A DNA stretch of 64,000 nt, taken from contig NZ_AP024745.1 in NCBI RefSeq assembly GCF_019704555.1, positions 227,001 to 291,000 on the forward strand. The letters are read 5' to 3'. Position 1 is the stretch's first letter, and every line of letters begins with the position of its first letter. The notes beneath the pieces are model-generated. The model did not search any database. It was not told the origin of the DNA and saw only the letters and a program-made list of their open reading frames with translations. A program made the translations under genes and the position numbers. This stretch comes from Actinoplanes sp. L3-i22. GTDB taxonomy: Bacteria > Actinomycetota > Actinomycetes > Mycobacteriales > Micromonosporaceae. Below are positions 7,259-18,500 of the stretch, piece after piece.

Positions 7259-9276
7259 CAGGCGATGTTAAGCGGTTCAGGCATCGGTTTTGCGTGCAAG
7301 ACCGACAAGCGGGTGACGGCGCGGGTGAGCACCACATAGAGGCGGTTCAGGCCGCGGGGCTCGGCGGCCACGATGTCGGCGGGCTCGTGGACGATGACAT
7401 GGTCGTACTCCAAGCCCTTGACCAGCGTCGCCGGGACCACCATGACGCGCGCCTCGGCCTCGAGGTCGTCGGGCGTCGCGTGCTCGACGCCGGCGGCCGT
7501 GAGATGACCGCGGAGCCGATCCACCGCCGCGTCCGCCGCGATGATCGCGATCGAGCCCTCGTGCGCGAGACCCGCGGTGACCTCGGCGAGCGTCCGGGCG
7601 TCCAGATCGTCCGGATCGGCGACCGGGATGACGGCGAGATCACCGTCGCGGCGCAGCGACACCGCCTCCGGCACGTTGACGCCGAGGGCCGGCAGCAGCC
7701 GGTTCGCCAGCGCCACCACGGCTTCCGGAACGCGGAAACCGACGGTCAGCGGCACCACCGCGGCCTCCGGTTTGCCCAGGTGGACCAGGATCTCGTGCCA
7801 GTCGGTGGCGGCCCACGGGGCGGTGCCCTGGGCGAGGTCGCCGAGCAGCGTGATCGAGCCGTGCTCGCTGCGCCGGGCGATCGCCCGGGCCGCCATGGCG
7901 GACAGATCCTGGGCCTCGTCGATGACCACGTGACCGAAACTGTTCTCCCGGTCGAGCAGCCCGGCGGCCTCGTCGAGCAGCAGCAGATCACCCGCCGTCC
8001 ACTTGGCCGACTTCGCCGTCTTGGGCGGCTTGACCCAGCGGATCGCCGCCCGCTCCGCCTCGGTGAGCAGTTCAGTCGACGGATCGGTCAGCAGCTCAGC
8101 GACCAGGGACTCGGCGGTCACCGCCGGCCAGCAGGCATCCAGGAACCCGGTGACCGGGGCGATCTTGCTCATCTTGCGGAGCCACGTCTCGCCGGGCGAG
8201 TTGCCGGTCCGGTACTCCGACTGACGCTGCAGCAGGCCCACCACCCGGGCCCGGACGCGCTCGCGGCCGACCGAATATGGCAGGTCCTCGCGGCGCGCCT
8301 CGTCGACGATCCGGCGCAGCGGCTCGATGTCGATCCGCCAGCGGTAGGAACCGTCCGACACCATGATCGGCTCGGTCGGCTTGGCGATCCGGCCCCACAG
8401 GGCGTTCCGCAGCACCTCGGCCATCCGCACGTCGTTCTTGAGCAGCGCCGCCGCGGGCTGGTCGACCGCCCTGACCGGCGTCCGCGCGATCAACTCGTCG
8501 AGTGTGGACTGCTTCACCTCGACCTCGCCGAGCGTCGGCAGCACCGCCGAGATGTACGACAGGAACGCCGTGTTCGGCCCCACGATCAGCACCCCGGACC
8601 GCCGCAGCCGCTCCCGGTGCAGGTAGAGCAGGAACGCCGCCCGGTGCAGCCCGACCGCGGTCTTCCCGGTGCCGGGCGCGCCCTGCACACAGATCGAATC
8701 GCCCAGATCGGCCCGGACCAGCTCGTCCTGCTCCGGCTGGATGGTGGCGACGATGTCCCGCATCGGCCCGACGCGCGGCCGCTCGATCTCCGCGGTCAGG
8801 ATCCGGCTGCTGGTGCCGAGCTCCTCGCCGCGGTCCAGGTGTTCGTCCTCGAAGCTGGTCAGCTCGCCCTTGACGAAGCCGAACCGGCGCCGGGTCGCGA
8901 CGCCCTGCGGGTCGCGGACGCTGGCGCGGTAGAACGAGCGGGACAGCGGCGCGCGCCAGTCCAGCACCATCGGCTCGCCGGCGTCGTCGGTGACGTGCCG
9001 GCGGCCCACGTGGTAGGCGATCTCCTCGATGTCGAGGCGCCCGAAGAACAGCGGGGTGGTCGGGTCGTCGGCGAGCTCCTTGACCCGGCGGGCCATGTGC
9101 CGGCCCAGTTGTTCCGCGGTGTAGGCGTCGCCGGCGACCATGCTGCCGGTGGAGAACAGGGCCTCGGCACGGCCGCGCATCCGCTTCAGCGCGGCCCGCG
9201 ACTCGGCGAGGTGGTGTCGTTCGGTGGCGAGCTCGGCGTCCAAGCCGTGCTCTTTTTGCAGGTCAGATGCGGGCAC
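7258..9276 (-). CDS. HelD/HelR-like superfamily 1 helicase (RNA-polymerase recycling)
   Basis: A 672-aa UvrD-like ATPase. The N-terminal arm (residues about 5-65) is predicted helical, followed by YHVGRRHVTDDAGEPMVLDW and PLSRSFYRASVRDPQGVATR, segments seen in HelD proteins, Walker A GAPGTGKTAVG near residue 202, Walker B VIDEAQDLS near 455, and a C-terminal helicase domain with GLEYDHVIVHEP and LYVVLTRAVTRL. HelD proteins bind RNA polymerase, pry it off DNA and recycle it; the actinobacterial HelR branch is known to displace rifamycins from the enzyme. Start GTG 9276 has GAGGA upstream. Whether this one gives rifamycin tolerance is open; I did not find an obvious rifamycin-associated inverted repeat upstream. 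Confidence 0.8.
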   Translation of the reverse strand: MPASDLQKEHGLDAELATERHHLAESRAALKRMRGRAEALFSTGSMVAGDAYTAEQLGRHMARRVKELADDPTTPLFFGRLDIEEIAYHVGRRHVTDDAGEPMVLDWRAPLSRSFYRASVRDPQGVATRRRFGFVKGELTSFEDEHLDRGEELGTSSRILTAEIERPRVGPMRDIVATIQPEQDELVRADLGDSICVQGAPGTGKTAVGLHRAAFLLYLHRERLRRSGVLIVGPNTAFLSYISAVLPTLGEVEVKQSTLDELIARTPVRAVDQPAAALLKNDVRMAEVLRNALWGRIAKPTEPIMVSDGSYRWRIDIEPLRRIVDEARREDLPYSVGRERVRARVVGLLQRQSEYRTGNSPGETWLRKMSKIAPVTGFLDACWPAVTAESLVAELLTDPSTELLTEAERAAIRWVKPPKTAKSAKWTAGDLLLLDEAAGLLDRENSFGHVVIDEAQDLSAMAARAIARRSEHGSITLLGDLAQGTAPWAATDWHEILVHLGKPEAAVVPLTVGFRVPEAVVALANRLLPALGVNVPEAVSLRRDGDLAVIPVADPDDLDARTLAEVTAGLAHEGSIAIIAADAAVDRLRGHLTAAGVEHATPDDLEAEARVMVVPATLVKGLEYDHVIVHEPADIVAAEPRGLNRLYVVLTRAVTRLSVLHAKPMPEPLNIA

Positions 9277-9856
9277 GGGGCATCCTCGGCAGGCTGATCA
9301 TCGACTGCGCTCGCGTTTCCGGGCGGCGGGTCGGCCGTCGTCCGGCGCGGGGACGTCCGCTGCGGTGCATGTTCACCACGGCCGTCGAGCGGTCCTCCAC
9401 GCTACGCCGGCGCCAGCTTTTGTCCACCGAATTAAATCCCGAAATTCAAGGTCAAATTCTTCATTGCCTCGGCTGCGGCCAATAACTGATCGTCGCTCCC
9501 GCGGGGACCCTTCCGGGCTTCGCAGGGCGCGGGGCGCCCAAAAGCGCGAAGCCCTCCAGGGCGATGTCCGAGGGTGGTTGCGGTCAAAAGGACCCACGCC
9601 CGGCTGCGGCCCACTCCCGGCCCGGCCGCGCGTCACGGATCGAGGGGCTCACGCGATGCCGCGGCCGCACCCGGCCAAGCCGCGCGTTGCGCCTGGTCGG
9701 CTGGTCGGCACGGTTCTCCCGGCGTACCGGAGAAGCCTTGAAGGCCGGCCGGAAACCGTGAGCGCGGCTGGTGCCGGCATTGTCGCGAAGCTTGCGGGCC
9801 GGGGTCGGGTGGCTCGTGGGTGTGTGGGTGGGGTGCGGACTGGTGAGAATGGGGGC
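9277..9856. other. Divergent intergenic region
   Basis: The 580 bp between the helD-like gene and the ArsR-type gene hold copy A of the 120-bp dispersed element (9464-9584) preceded by an AT-rich stretch (9430-9463). The rest (9585-9856) is GC-rich and shows no convincing gene. The open frames that cross it, on both strands, run through the repeat and have no start signals. Confidence 0.6.
9464..9584 (+). repeat. 120-bp dispersed structured element, copy A
   Basis: Begins TTGCCTCGGCTGCGGCC and ends GGTGGTTGCGGT. It carries a nested hairpin: outer stem GGGCTTCGC (9515-9523) with GCGAAGCCC (9546-9554), inner stem GGGCGC (9525-9530) with GCGCCC (9534-9539). Two further copies, in the same orientation, are at 42013-42132 and 63478-63598. 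Conservation spans the whole 120 bp, not only the hairpin, and an AT-rich CAA/GATTT-type stretch precedes each copy. No transposase or ORF of its own is seen. Confidence 0.9.
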
Positions 9857-10438
9857 ATGGCGGAGCAGGGGAATGAGCGGGCCAACGTGCGGGTGACCGA
9901 TGCGCGGGCGTTGCGGGCGCTGGCACATCCGGCCCGGATCGAGATCGTGGAGCATCTCACCGTCTCCGGGTCGACGGTGACCGCGACCGAGATGGCCGGC
10001 CTGGTCGGGTTGTCGCCCAGCGCGACCAGCTACCACCTGCGAGAACTGGCCAAGTACGGGCTCGTCGAGCAGGCCCCGAACGAGGGCGACGGCCGGGAGC
10101 GGCGCTGGCGCAGCACCGGCGGCAGCCTGTGGATCGACAGCGACAGCGATCTGCCCGAGACGGTGGCCGCCGAGCGCGCGCTGATCGATCTCTACATGAA
10201 CCGGGACCAGCAGAGGGTCCGGGAGTGGCTGGACCGGCAGCACAGTGACGCGACCGAGTGGCGGGACTCCAGCGCGATGATGGGCCAGCAGCTGCTGGTC
10301 ACCGCGGCCGAGCTGGCCCGGTTGAACGAGCAGGTGCGGGCGCTGATGGAGCCGTACCGGGTGCGCGAGCGGCAGGACGACCCGCCGGCCGGAGCGCGCC
10401 AGGTGGTCGTCCAGTACACGGCGTTCCCGAAGGCATAG
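9857..10438 (+). CDS. ArsR-type winged-helix transcriptional regulator
   Basis: A 193-aa DNA-binding protein. Residues about 14-90 form the winged helix: RALAHPARIEIVEHL, then the recognition region LVGLSPSATSYHLRELAKYG and the wing LVEQAPNEGDGRERRWRSTG. The C-terminal half is helical, as in the padR/ArsR-like regulators that pair with drug exporters; no metal-site cysteines are present. ATG 9857 follows a G-rich stretch. It lies 45 bp before the MFS gene, over whose start lies a perfect inverted repeat, so it most likely represses that exporter. Inducer unknown. Confidence 0.82.
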   Translation: MAEQGNERANVRVTDARALRALAHPARIEIVEHLTVSGSTVTATEMAGLVGLSPSATSYHLRELAKYGLVEQAPNEGDGRERRWRSTGGSLWIDSDSDLPETVAAERALIDLYMNRDQQRVREWLDRQHSDATEWRDSSAMMGQQLLVTAAELARLNEQVRALMEPYRVRERQDDPPAGARQVVVQYTAFPKA

Positions 10439-10461
10439 ATCAACTGCTTGCTTTCCGCAGT

Positions 10462-10483
10462 TGTGAAGGACTACTTTCGAAGT

Positions 10484-10495
<12 letters not shown>
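10462..10495. promoter_or_regulatory. Operator-like inverted repeat over the MFS start codon
   Basis: TGTGAAGGAC (10462-10471) and GTCCTTCACA (10486-10495) are perfect 10-bp arms around a 14-base centre that contains TTCGAA. The second arm begins at the last base of the ATG (10484-10486). Such a dyad just behind an ArsR-type gene is the expected binding site of that regulator, and binding here would block transcription or translation start of the exporter. Confidence 0.7.
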
Positions 10496-12771
<2,276 letters not shown>

Positions 12772-13329
12772 AAACCCCTCGGGGGTACGCCCAAGGACCC
12801 CCCGCCAGCAGCCCTCCCGGATCAGACGTCATGCCCGCCCGCGCGCACCGGCTTGTCCCTGGCTGCATCGCCTGACCGCCGCCCAGTCCCACTCGCGGCC
12901 AGCGGGTCCTTGACTTGCGCGTCATGGCCCTCGCCCAGCCCCGCTCGCGGCCTGCGGGTCCTTGGCTGGGCGTCATGGCCCCGCCCCGCCTCGCTCGCGG
13001 CAGCCCTCGGCCAGCCCCGCTCGCGGCAGCCCCCGCCCCGCCTCGCTCGCGGCAGCCCTCGGCCAGCCCCGCTCGCGGCAGCCCTCGGCCAGCCCCGCTC
13101 GCGGCAGCCCTCGGCCATGTCCGTGGCTGCTGATTGCCTGGCTGGCGCTGGTCTCGGACTGCGTCCCTTCGTTGCCCGGCTTGCGCCGCTTCTCTTGCTT
13201 GCCCGGATTGCGCCGCTTCTCTTGCTCGCGCGGGTCCGGCTGGCGCTGCTTGTTGCTTTCAGCCCGAATGCGGGCGGTCAGCACCAGCCGGAACCCCTCG
13301 GCGAGCAGTCGTCGCCCGGTCGAAATCGG
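12772..13329. other. Intergenic region with tandem repeats
   Basis: The 558 bp between mqnA and the convergent aldo-keto reductase gene hold no credible gene. It includes two related units of about 50 bp (12890-12992, containing GCGGGTCCTTG and GCGTCATGGCC), the 26-bp minisatellite at 12993-13122, and two copies of TTGCGCCGCTTCTCTTGCT (about 13183-13230). Open frames on both strands here are products of the repeats. Confidence 0.6.
12993..13122. repeat. 26-bp tandem repeat, five copies
   Basis: Units GCTCGCGGCAGCCCTCGGCC plus AGCCCC begin at 12993, 13019, 13045, 13071 and 13097; the second and last are diverged. The period is not a multiple of three, which argues against coding. It sits between convergent gene ends (mqnA and the aldo-keto reductase). 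Confidence 0.9.
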
Positions 13330-14286
13330 TCAGGCGGCGAGGATCGTGTCGAGGGCTGCCACGTCGGCCGGAGTCAGGTCCCAGGCCGCGGCCGCGGCGT
13401 TGGCGCGGATCTGCTCCGGCGTGGTCGCGCCGGCGATCACACTGGTCACCGCGGGACGGGCGGCCAGACCGGCGATCGCCACCTCGATCAGGCTGTGCCC
13501 GCGCTCGGCGCCGAACGCGGTGAGCGCCTCGATGGTGTCCCAGTCGGCGTGCTCGAGCCAGGGCGCGTACCGATCCTGGGACAGCCGAGTCCCGGACGCC
13601 GGCTGCTCACCGCGCCGGTACTTTCCGGACAGCAGCCCCGAGTCGAGCGGGAAGAACGGCAGCAGCCCCAGCCCGAAGTGCTCGCACGCCGGGACCACCT
13701 CGATCTCCACGTCCCGGTGCAGCAGGCTGTACCGGTTCTGCGCGCTGATGAACGGGGTCAGGCTCGCGGCCCGGGCGGTCCAGTCGGCGTCCGCGATCTG
13801 CCAGCCGGAGAAGTTCGAGTTGCCCAGGTACCGCACCTTGCCGGACCGGACCAGATCGTCCAGCGCGGTCAGCGTCTCCTCGATCGGGGTCGCCGGGTCC
13901 GGCTCGTGCAGCTGGTAGAGGTCGATGTAGTCGGTCTCCAGCCGCCGCAGCGACGCCTCGACCGCCCGCACGATGTACCGCCGGGAGCCGCGAGCGCCGA
14001 AGTCCCGCCCGTTCAGCCCCTCCATGTTCATCCCGAACTTGGTGGCCAGCACGACCTCGTCACGCCGCCCCTTGAGCGCCGCGCCGAGCAGTTCCTCCGA
14101 GCTACCGTGCGGGGTGCCGTAGATGTCCGCCGTGTCGAACAGCGTGATCCCGGAATCGATCGCCGCATCGACAACCGCCCGGGTCCCGTCCAGGTCCAGC
14201 TTCCGGCCGAAGTTGTTGCAGCCGACCCCGACAACGGACACGACAAGGCCCGATTCGCCGAGGCGGCGGTAGCTCATCTCACTCAT
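13330..14286 (-). CDS. Aldo/keto reductase
   Basis: A 318-aa TIM-barrel NADPH-dependent oxidoreductase. The catalytic tetrad is recognisable: Asp and Tyr in LFDTADIYG, Lys in VVLATKFGM, His in DLYQLHEPDP. The cofactor-binding end ITSVIAGATTPEQIRANAAA-like segment (TSVIAGATTPEQI) is present. It belongs to the group with YghZ/YhdN and potassium-channel beta-subunit-like enzymes. ATG 14286 was chosen; an ATG three codons on (14277) is equally possible. Transcribed alone; substrate unknown. Confidence 0.87.
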   Translation of the reverse strand: MSEMSYRRLGESGLVVSVVGVGCNNFGRKLDLDGTRAVVDAAIDSGITLFDTADIYGTPHGSSEELLGAALKGRRDEVVLATKFGMNMEGLNGRDFGARGSRRYIVRAVEASLRRLETDYIDLYQLHEPDPATPIEETLTALDDLVRSGKVRYLGNSNFSGWQIADADWTARAASLTPFISAQNRYSLLHRDVEIEVVPACEHFGLGLLPFFPLDSGLLSGKYRRGEQPASGTRLSQDRYAPWLEHADWDTIEALTAFGAERGHSLIEVAIAGLAARPAVTSVIAGATTPEQIRANAAAAAWDLTPADVAALDTILAA

Positions 14287-14765
14287 GAAGCCAAACCTAG
14301 TCCGCCCCACGGAAGCACTCGGGGAAGACCCATATATCGCCTCATGTCTATTGACATGGGTCGTCACGCCTCGCATGCTGATGAGCACTCTCCGAGAGGC
14401 AAAACCGCCTCAACCCGGGTAGTCTCCAAGCCGCCGCGTCCATCGTGGACTCGCCCACGATCGGTCCACGATGGGCGCGGCCCATCCCAACCCCGCACCC
14501 GCGCCCGCGCCCGCGCCGCTCGCCCCGCGCTCGCCGCCTCAGCCGCGCCACGCCACGGCTGCCCCACGCCACGCCCGCGCAGCGCTTTGCCTGCGATGGC
14601 CCCTGCGTTCGGGCGTTGGGATTTCCGGCGTCAGCTAGCCGGGCCGGGTCGCGCTCGGTGCGGAGACGGGCTTGCATCGGCGTTGGTGCTCTCTGCGCGG
14701 AAACGGCGACGTAGCAGCGGTTGGGCGACTCCTTCCAGGGCGCATTGCTTCTCGGGGGGAGGTGG
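14287..14765. other. Intergenic region with inverted repeat
   Basis: These 479 bp separate the SWIM gene from the downstream aldo-keto reductase, both on the minus strand. There is an 11-bp perfect inverted repeat at 14440-14474 and a GAGGC/GCCTC hairpin near 14395-14411; the remainder (14480-14700) is GC-rich, low in complexity and shows no gene I can support. Confidence 0.5.
14440..14474. repeat. 11-bp inverted repeat
   Basis: CCATCGTGGAC (14440-14450) and GTCCACGATGG (14464-14474) are exact complements with 13 bases between. It could be a regulatory site for the aldo-keto reductase gene, whose start is 154 bp away on the minus strand, or a transcript-end hairpin for the SNF2-SWIM operon. 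There is no T tract. Confidence 0.5.
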
Positions 14766-15596
14766 TTACTCCTCGGCTGGGGTGGCCAGGTCTCGGTAGA
14801 CCGGACGCAACAGGTCGATCAGCGGAATGTGCCGGACCTTCACCGGCGGCGGATCCAAGGCGCGGAGCAGCAACTCAGGCGGGGTGCTGTTGCGAGCGGG
14901 CCGTTCGCGGAGGCGGCCCAGGCTGACCGCCGGCGAGTAATAGTCGGTGAGGCGGTCGGTCAAGGGAACGTCGGGAACCGCGAGCGGATCGACCGCCTCG
15001 CCCGGGTCGGCGGTCCCCCGGAGCGCGTCGAGCAGGGGCTCACGGGCACGTCCGCGCCAGGCCAGGACCAGGAACGGGTCGTCGTCGAAGGCCTCGGCCA
15101 GCACATACAGCGCGGCCGAGCCGTGCTTGCACGGGGTGCCCCAGTCGGGGCAGGAGCAGTCGATGTTCAGCTCCGACGGGAAGAGCGGCAGCCCCAGATC
15201 GGTGAACAGGTCGACGATCTCGCGGGGCATCTCGCCGGCCAGCAGCGCGGCGCGATAGAGCGCCTGCGCGCCGAGCGCCTCGGTGACCTCCGTCCACTGT
15301 GTGTCATCGAACGCGGCGATACGGATCGTCACCTGATACGGCGTCGGGCGGGAACCCTGCACCCGGGCGACCACCTGCCCCGGGCCCAGGGCGAAGTCGA
15401 TGACCTGGCCCTTGCGCGCATACGCCCGACCGCGCGCGAGCCGCCCCGCGTCGCAGACGTCCTCCAACACGTCGACGAACCGCCGCGACCACCACTGCTC
15501 GCCGATTTTGCCGCGTTTCGACCGCACCGCGAGCCCGCCGTCAACCTCGATCGCCCGGGTGGCCTCGTAGAACTGGCCCGACTTGTCGAACGGCAT
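14766..15596 (-). CDS. SWIM zinc-finger protein
   Basis: A 276-aa protein with a SWIM zinc-binding motif near residues 148-160: CSCPDWGTPCKHGSAALY (C-x-C-x-n-C-x-H). An N-terminal segment WWSRRFVDVLEDVCDAGRLA and ARGRAYARKGQVIDFALGPG precedes it, as in other bacterial SWIM proteins, and a Leu/Pro-rich C-terminal part follows. It starts one base after the stop of the SNF2 helicase gene, so the two form an operon; this pairing is common in actinobacteria. SWIM domains are thought to bind DNA or proteins; the role is probably in chromosome maintenance, which is inference. Confidence 0.85.
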   Translation of the reverse strand: MPFDKSGQFYEATRAIEVDGGLAVRSKRGKIGEQWWSRRFVDVLEDVCDAGRLARGRAYARKGQVIDFALGPGQVVARVQGSRPTPYQVTIRIAAFDDTQWTEVTEALGAQALYRAALLAGEMPREIVDLFTDLGLPLFPSELNIDCSCPDWGTPCKHGSAALYVLAEAFDDDPFLVLAWRGRAREPLLDALRGTADPGEAVDPLAVPDVPLTDRLTDYYSPAVSLGRLRERPARNSTPPELLLRALDPPPVKVRHIPLIDLLRPVYRDLATPAEE

Positions 15597-15597
15597 C

Positions 15598-18500
15598 TCA
15601 GCCCACCGCCGCCGGATCGAGCGCGAACAGCTCGCGCAGCTGATCGGTGTTCAGATCGGTGATCCACTCCTCGCCGGTGCCGACGACCGCGGAGGCCAGT
15701 GCTTTCTTCCGCTCGATCATCGCGTCGATCTTCTCCTCCAGCGTGCCGGTGCAGATGAACTTGCGGACCTGAACGTTGCGTGACTGCCCGATCCGGAACG
15801 CACGGTCGGTGGCCTGATCCTCGACCGCCGGGTTCCACCAGCGGTCGAAGTGCACGACGTGGTTCGCCGCGGTCAGGTTGAGACCGGTGCCGGCCGCTTT
15901 CAGCGAGAGCAGGAAGATCATCGGCTCGTCCGCGGTCTGGAACTGCTCGACCAGCTCGTCACGCCGGGACTTGCTGAGCCCGCCGTGCAGCCAGAGCACC
16001 GGGCGGTCGAGGTGCGCCGCCAGGTAGGGCTGCAGGAGTGAGCCCCACTCCGCGTACTGCGTGAAGACCAGGGCCTTGTCGCCGTCCTCGACGATCTCGT
16101 CGGCCAGCTCCTCCAGCCGGGCCAGCTTGCCGGACCGGTCAGGCAGGCGGGAACCGTCCTTGAGCAGGTGCGCCGGGTGGTTGCAGACCTGCTTGAGCTT
16201 CATCATCGTGGCCAGCACGTTGCCCCGCCGCTGGATGCCCTCGGAGCTCTCGATCTCGGCCATCATGTCCTCGACCACGGCCTGGTAGAGGGTGGCCTGC
16301 TCGGGGGTGAGCGTGCACCACACCTTCATCTCGTTCTTCTCCGGAAGGTCCGAGATGATGGTCTTGTCGGTCTTGAGGCGCCGCAGCACGAACGGCCCGG
16401 TCGCCCGTTTCAGCGCGGCCGTGGCGTCCTCGTCCTGCCGGACCTCGATCGGCTCCTGGAACCGGCGGCGGAACCGTTTCGCCGGCCCGAGCAGGCCCGG
16501 ATTGCAGAAGTCCATGATCGACCAAAGCTCGGCCAGATGGTTCTCCACCGGGGTGCCGGTCAGCGCCAGCCGGGTGCGCGCCGGAATGGCCCGGACCGCC
16601 TGGGACTGGCGGGTGCCGCTGTTCTTGATGGCCTGCGCCTCGTCGCACGCGACCCGGCTCCAGCCGATCTCCCGCAGCGTCTCCAGATCACGCAGCGCTG
16701 TCCCGTACGTGGTCAGCACCAGGTCGGCGGCGCCCACCGCGGCGAGGAACTCGTCACCGCGCTGCCGGGTGGCGCCGTGGTGCACGTAGAGCCGCAGGCT
16801 CGGGGCGAACCGGGCGGCCTCCTTGCTCCAGTTGGTGATCAGGGACATCGGGCAGATCAGCAGGGTCGGCGCGACCTCGCCCGGCTCGCGCCCGATCCGC
16901 TCGGTGAGCAGCAGCGAGATGGTCTGCGCGGTCTTGCCCAGGCCCATGTCGTCGGCCAGGATGCCGCCGAGCCCGAGCCGGCTGAGGAAGTGCAGCCAGG
17001 AGAGGCCACGCTCCTGGTACGGCCGGAGCACGCCCTGGAACCCGACCGGCGTGGGCATCGGGTCGAGCCGCTCCGCGGCCTGGCCGGAGAGCAGGTCACC
17101 GAGGGTCCCGTCGGCGTCGACCTCGACGAGTGGCAGATCCTCCTCGCCGCCCTCGACCACCTGTTGCAGCACCTCGGCCGCGGTGAGCTCGCCCTCGCGT
17201 CGGCGCCCGACCGCCTTGAGCGCGGCCTTGAGCTGCCGATCGTCCAGCTCCACCCACTGCCCGCGGACCCGGACCAGCGGCACCTTGAGTCGGGCCAGCT
17301 CGGCCAGTTCCTCCGGGCTCACCACCCCGTCGCCGATCACCAGGTCGAGCCGGAAGGCGACGATCTCGGTCAGCCCGAACCCGGACTCGGCGACCGCCCG
17401 CGAGGCGCCCGCCGTGGACCGGGATCGGGTGGTGAGCTTGAGACCGACGCCCTTGCGCCCGGCCCACGACGGCAACTGCACCCCGAACCCGGCGGCCTGC
17501 AGCAACGGCGCGGCCTGGCGCAGGAAGTCGTAGGCCTCGGCGGTGCTCAGCGTCATCGCGGCCGGCTGCTGCTCGCGGAGCGCCTCGTGCAGCGCCGGGA
17601 ACAGCCGGACGGCCCGGCCCAGCCCGGCGAGCAGCGCCTCGTCCGGCCGGCGGGGCAGGCCGGGGAACCGCTCACCCGCCCAGACCGCGTCGGCCGGGAG
17701 ATAGAGCCCGGAATCCTCGGCGGACTGCAGGGCGAACTCCAGGTCCCACTCGTCCTCGCCCGGCTCCGGCTCGATCAGGCGGAAGCTGACCCGGATCGGC
17801 TCGTTCGCCGCCTCGGCCGCGCGCATCCAGTCGTCCAGCGCCTTGCGCAGGTCACGCAGCTCACCGGCGGGCGCGCCGGGCAGCGTGGGATCGGTCGCGG
17901 TCAGCGCGTTGGCCCAGCGGTCGGCGAGCGGCGCCTTCGCCCCGGCGCGGTGCCCGCCGAGGATCTTCTCCGGCAGGATCGACCGGGCCGCCCCGTCGAG
18001 CAGCGTCTCCAGCGCATCCCGCAGAGTCCGCCCGAGCTCGTGCCCTTCCGCACCGGAGCCGGTGGAGCCCGCGGCCCGCCCGCCGACGCCGGTCGAGGCA
18101 GCGGAACGCCCGCCGGTGCGGGACGGGCCGGCAGCGCGGCCCGCGGCCAGGGGAACGCTCAGCGACCGGACCACCGGGGGCATGCCGGCGGCGAAGTCAC
18201 GGTAGGTCGCCAGGTCGGGGCCGGTGAGCACGGAACGCCAGCGCGCGGCCGGCGCCCCCTCCTCGATCACCAGCTGTGGCAGCATGCGGCCGCGTTGAGC
18301 CAGGTCACAGGCCCAGCCCGCGAGCAGGCCGAGGTAGCGCAACGACGCGCCGGGCACCCACGGCTCGGCGGGGTCGGGCTCGGCGAGTGTGGCCAGCAGC
18401 GCCAGCGCGGACCCGCCGGGGACCGCGAGCGCCGGCACGGTCCAGGAGGCGAGCCGCAGCCCGCGTGGCGAGGCCGTCTCGGTGCCGGTCTCGGGTGAGA

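Noticed and set aside
9277..9460. Rifamycin-associated element upstream of the HelD/HelR-like gene
   Set aside because: I looked for a GC-rich inverted repeat near the start and saw none that I could call with confidence.
9373..9636. Small minus-strand ORF through copy A of the dispersed element (and matching plus-strand ORFs at copies B and C)
   Set aside because: The open frames are shared because the DNA is shared; stops, frames and flanks differ between copies, so structure rather than protein seems conserved. Not fully excluded.
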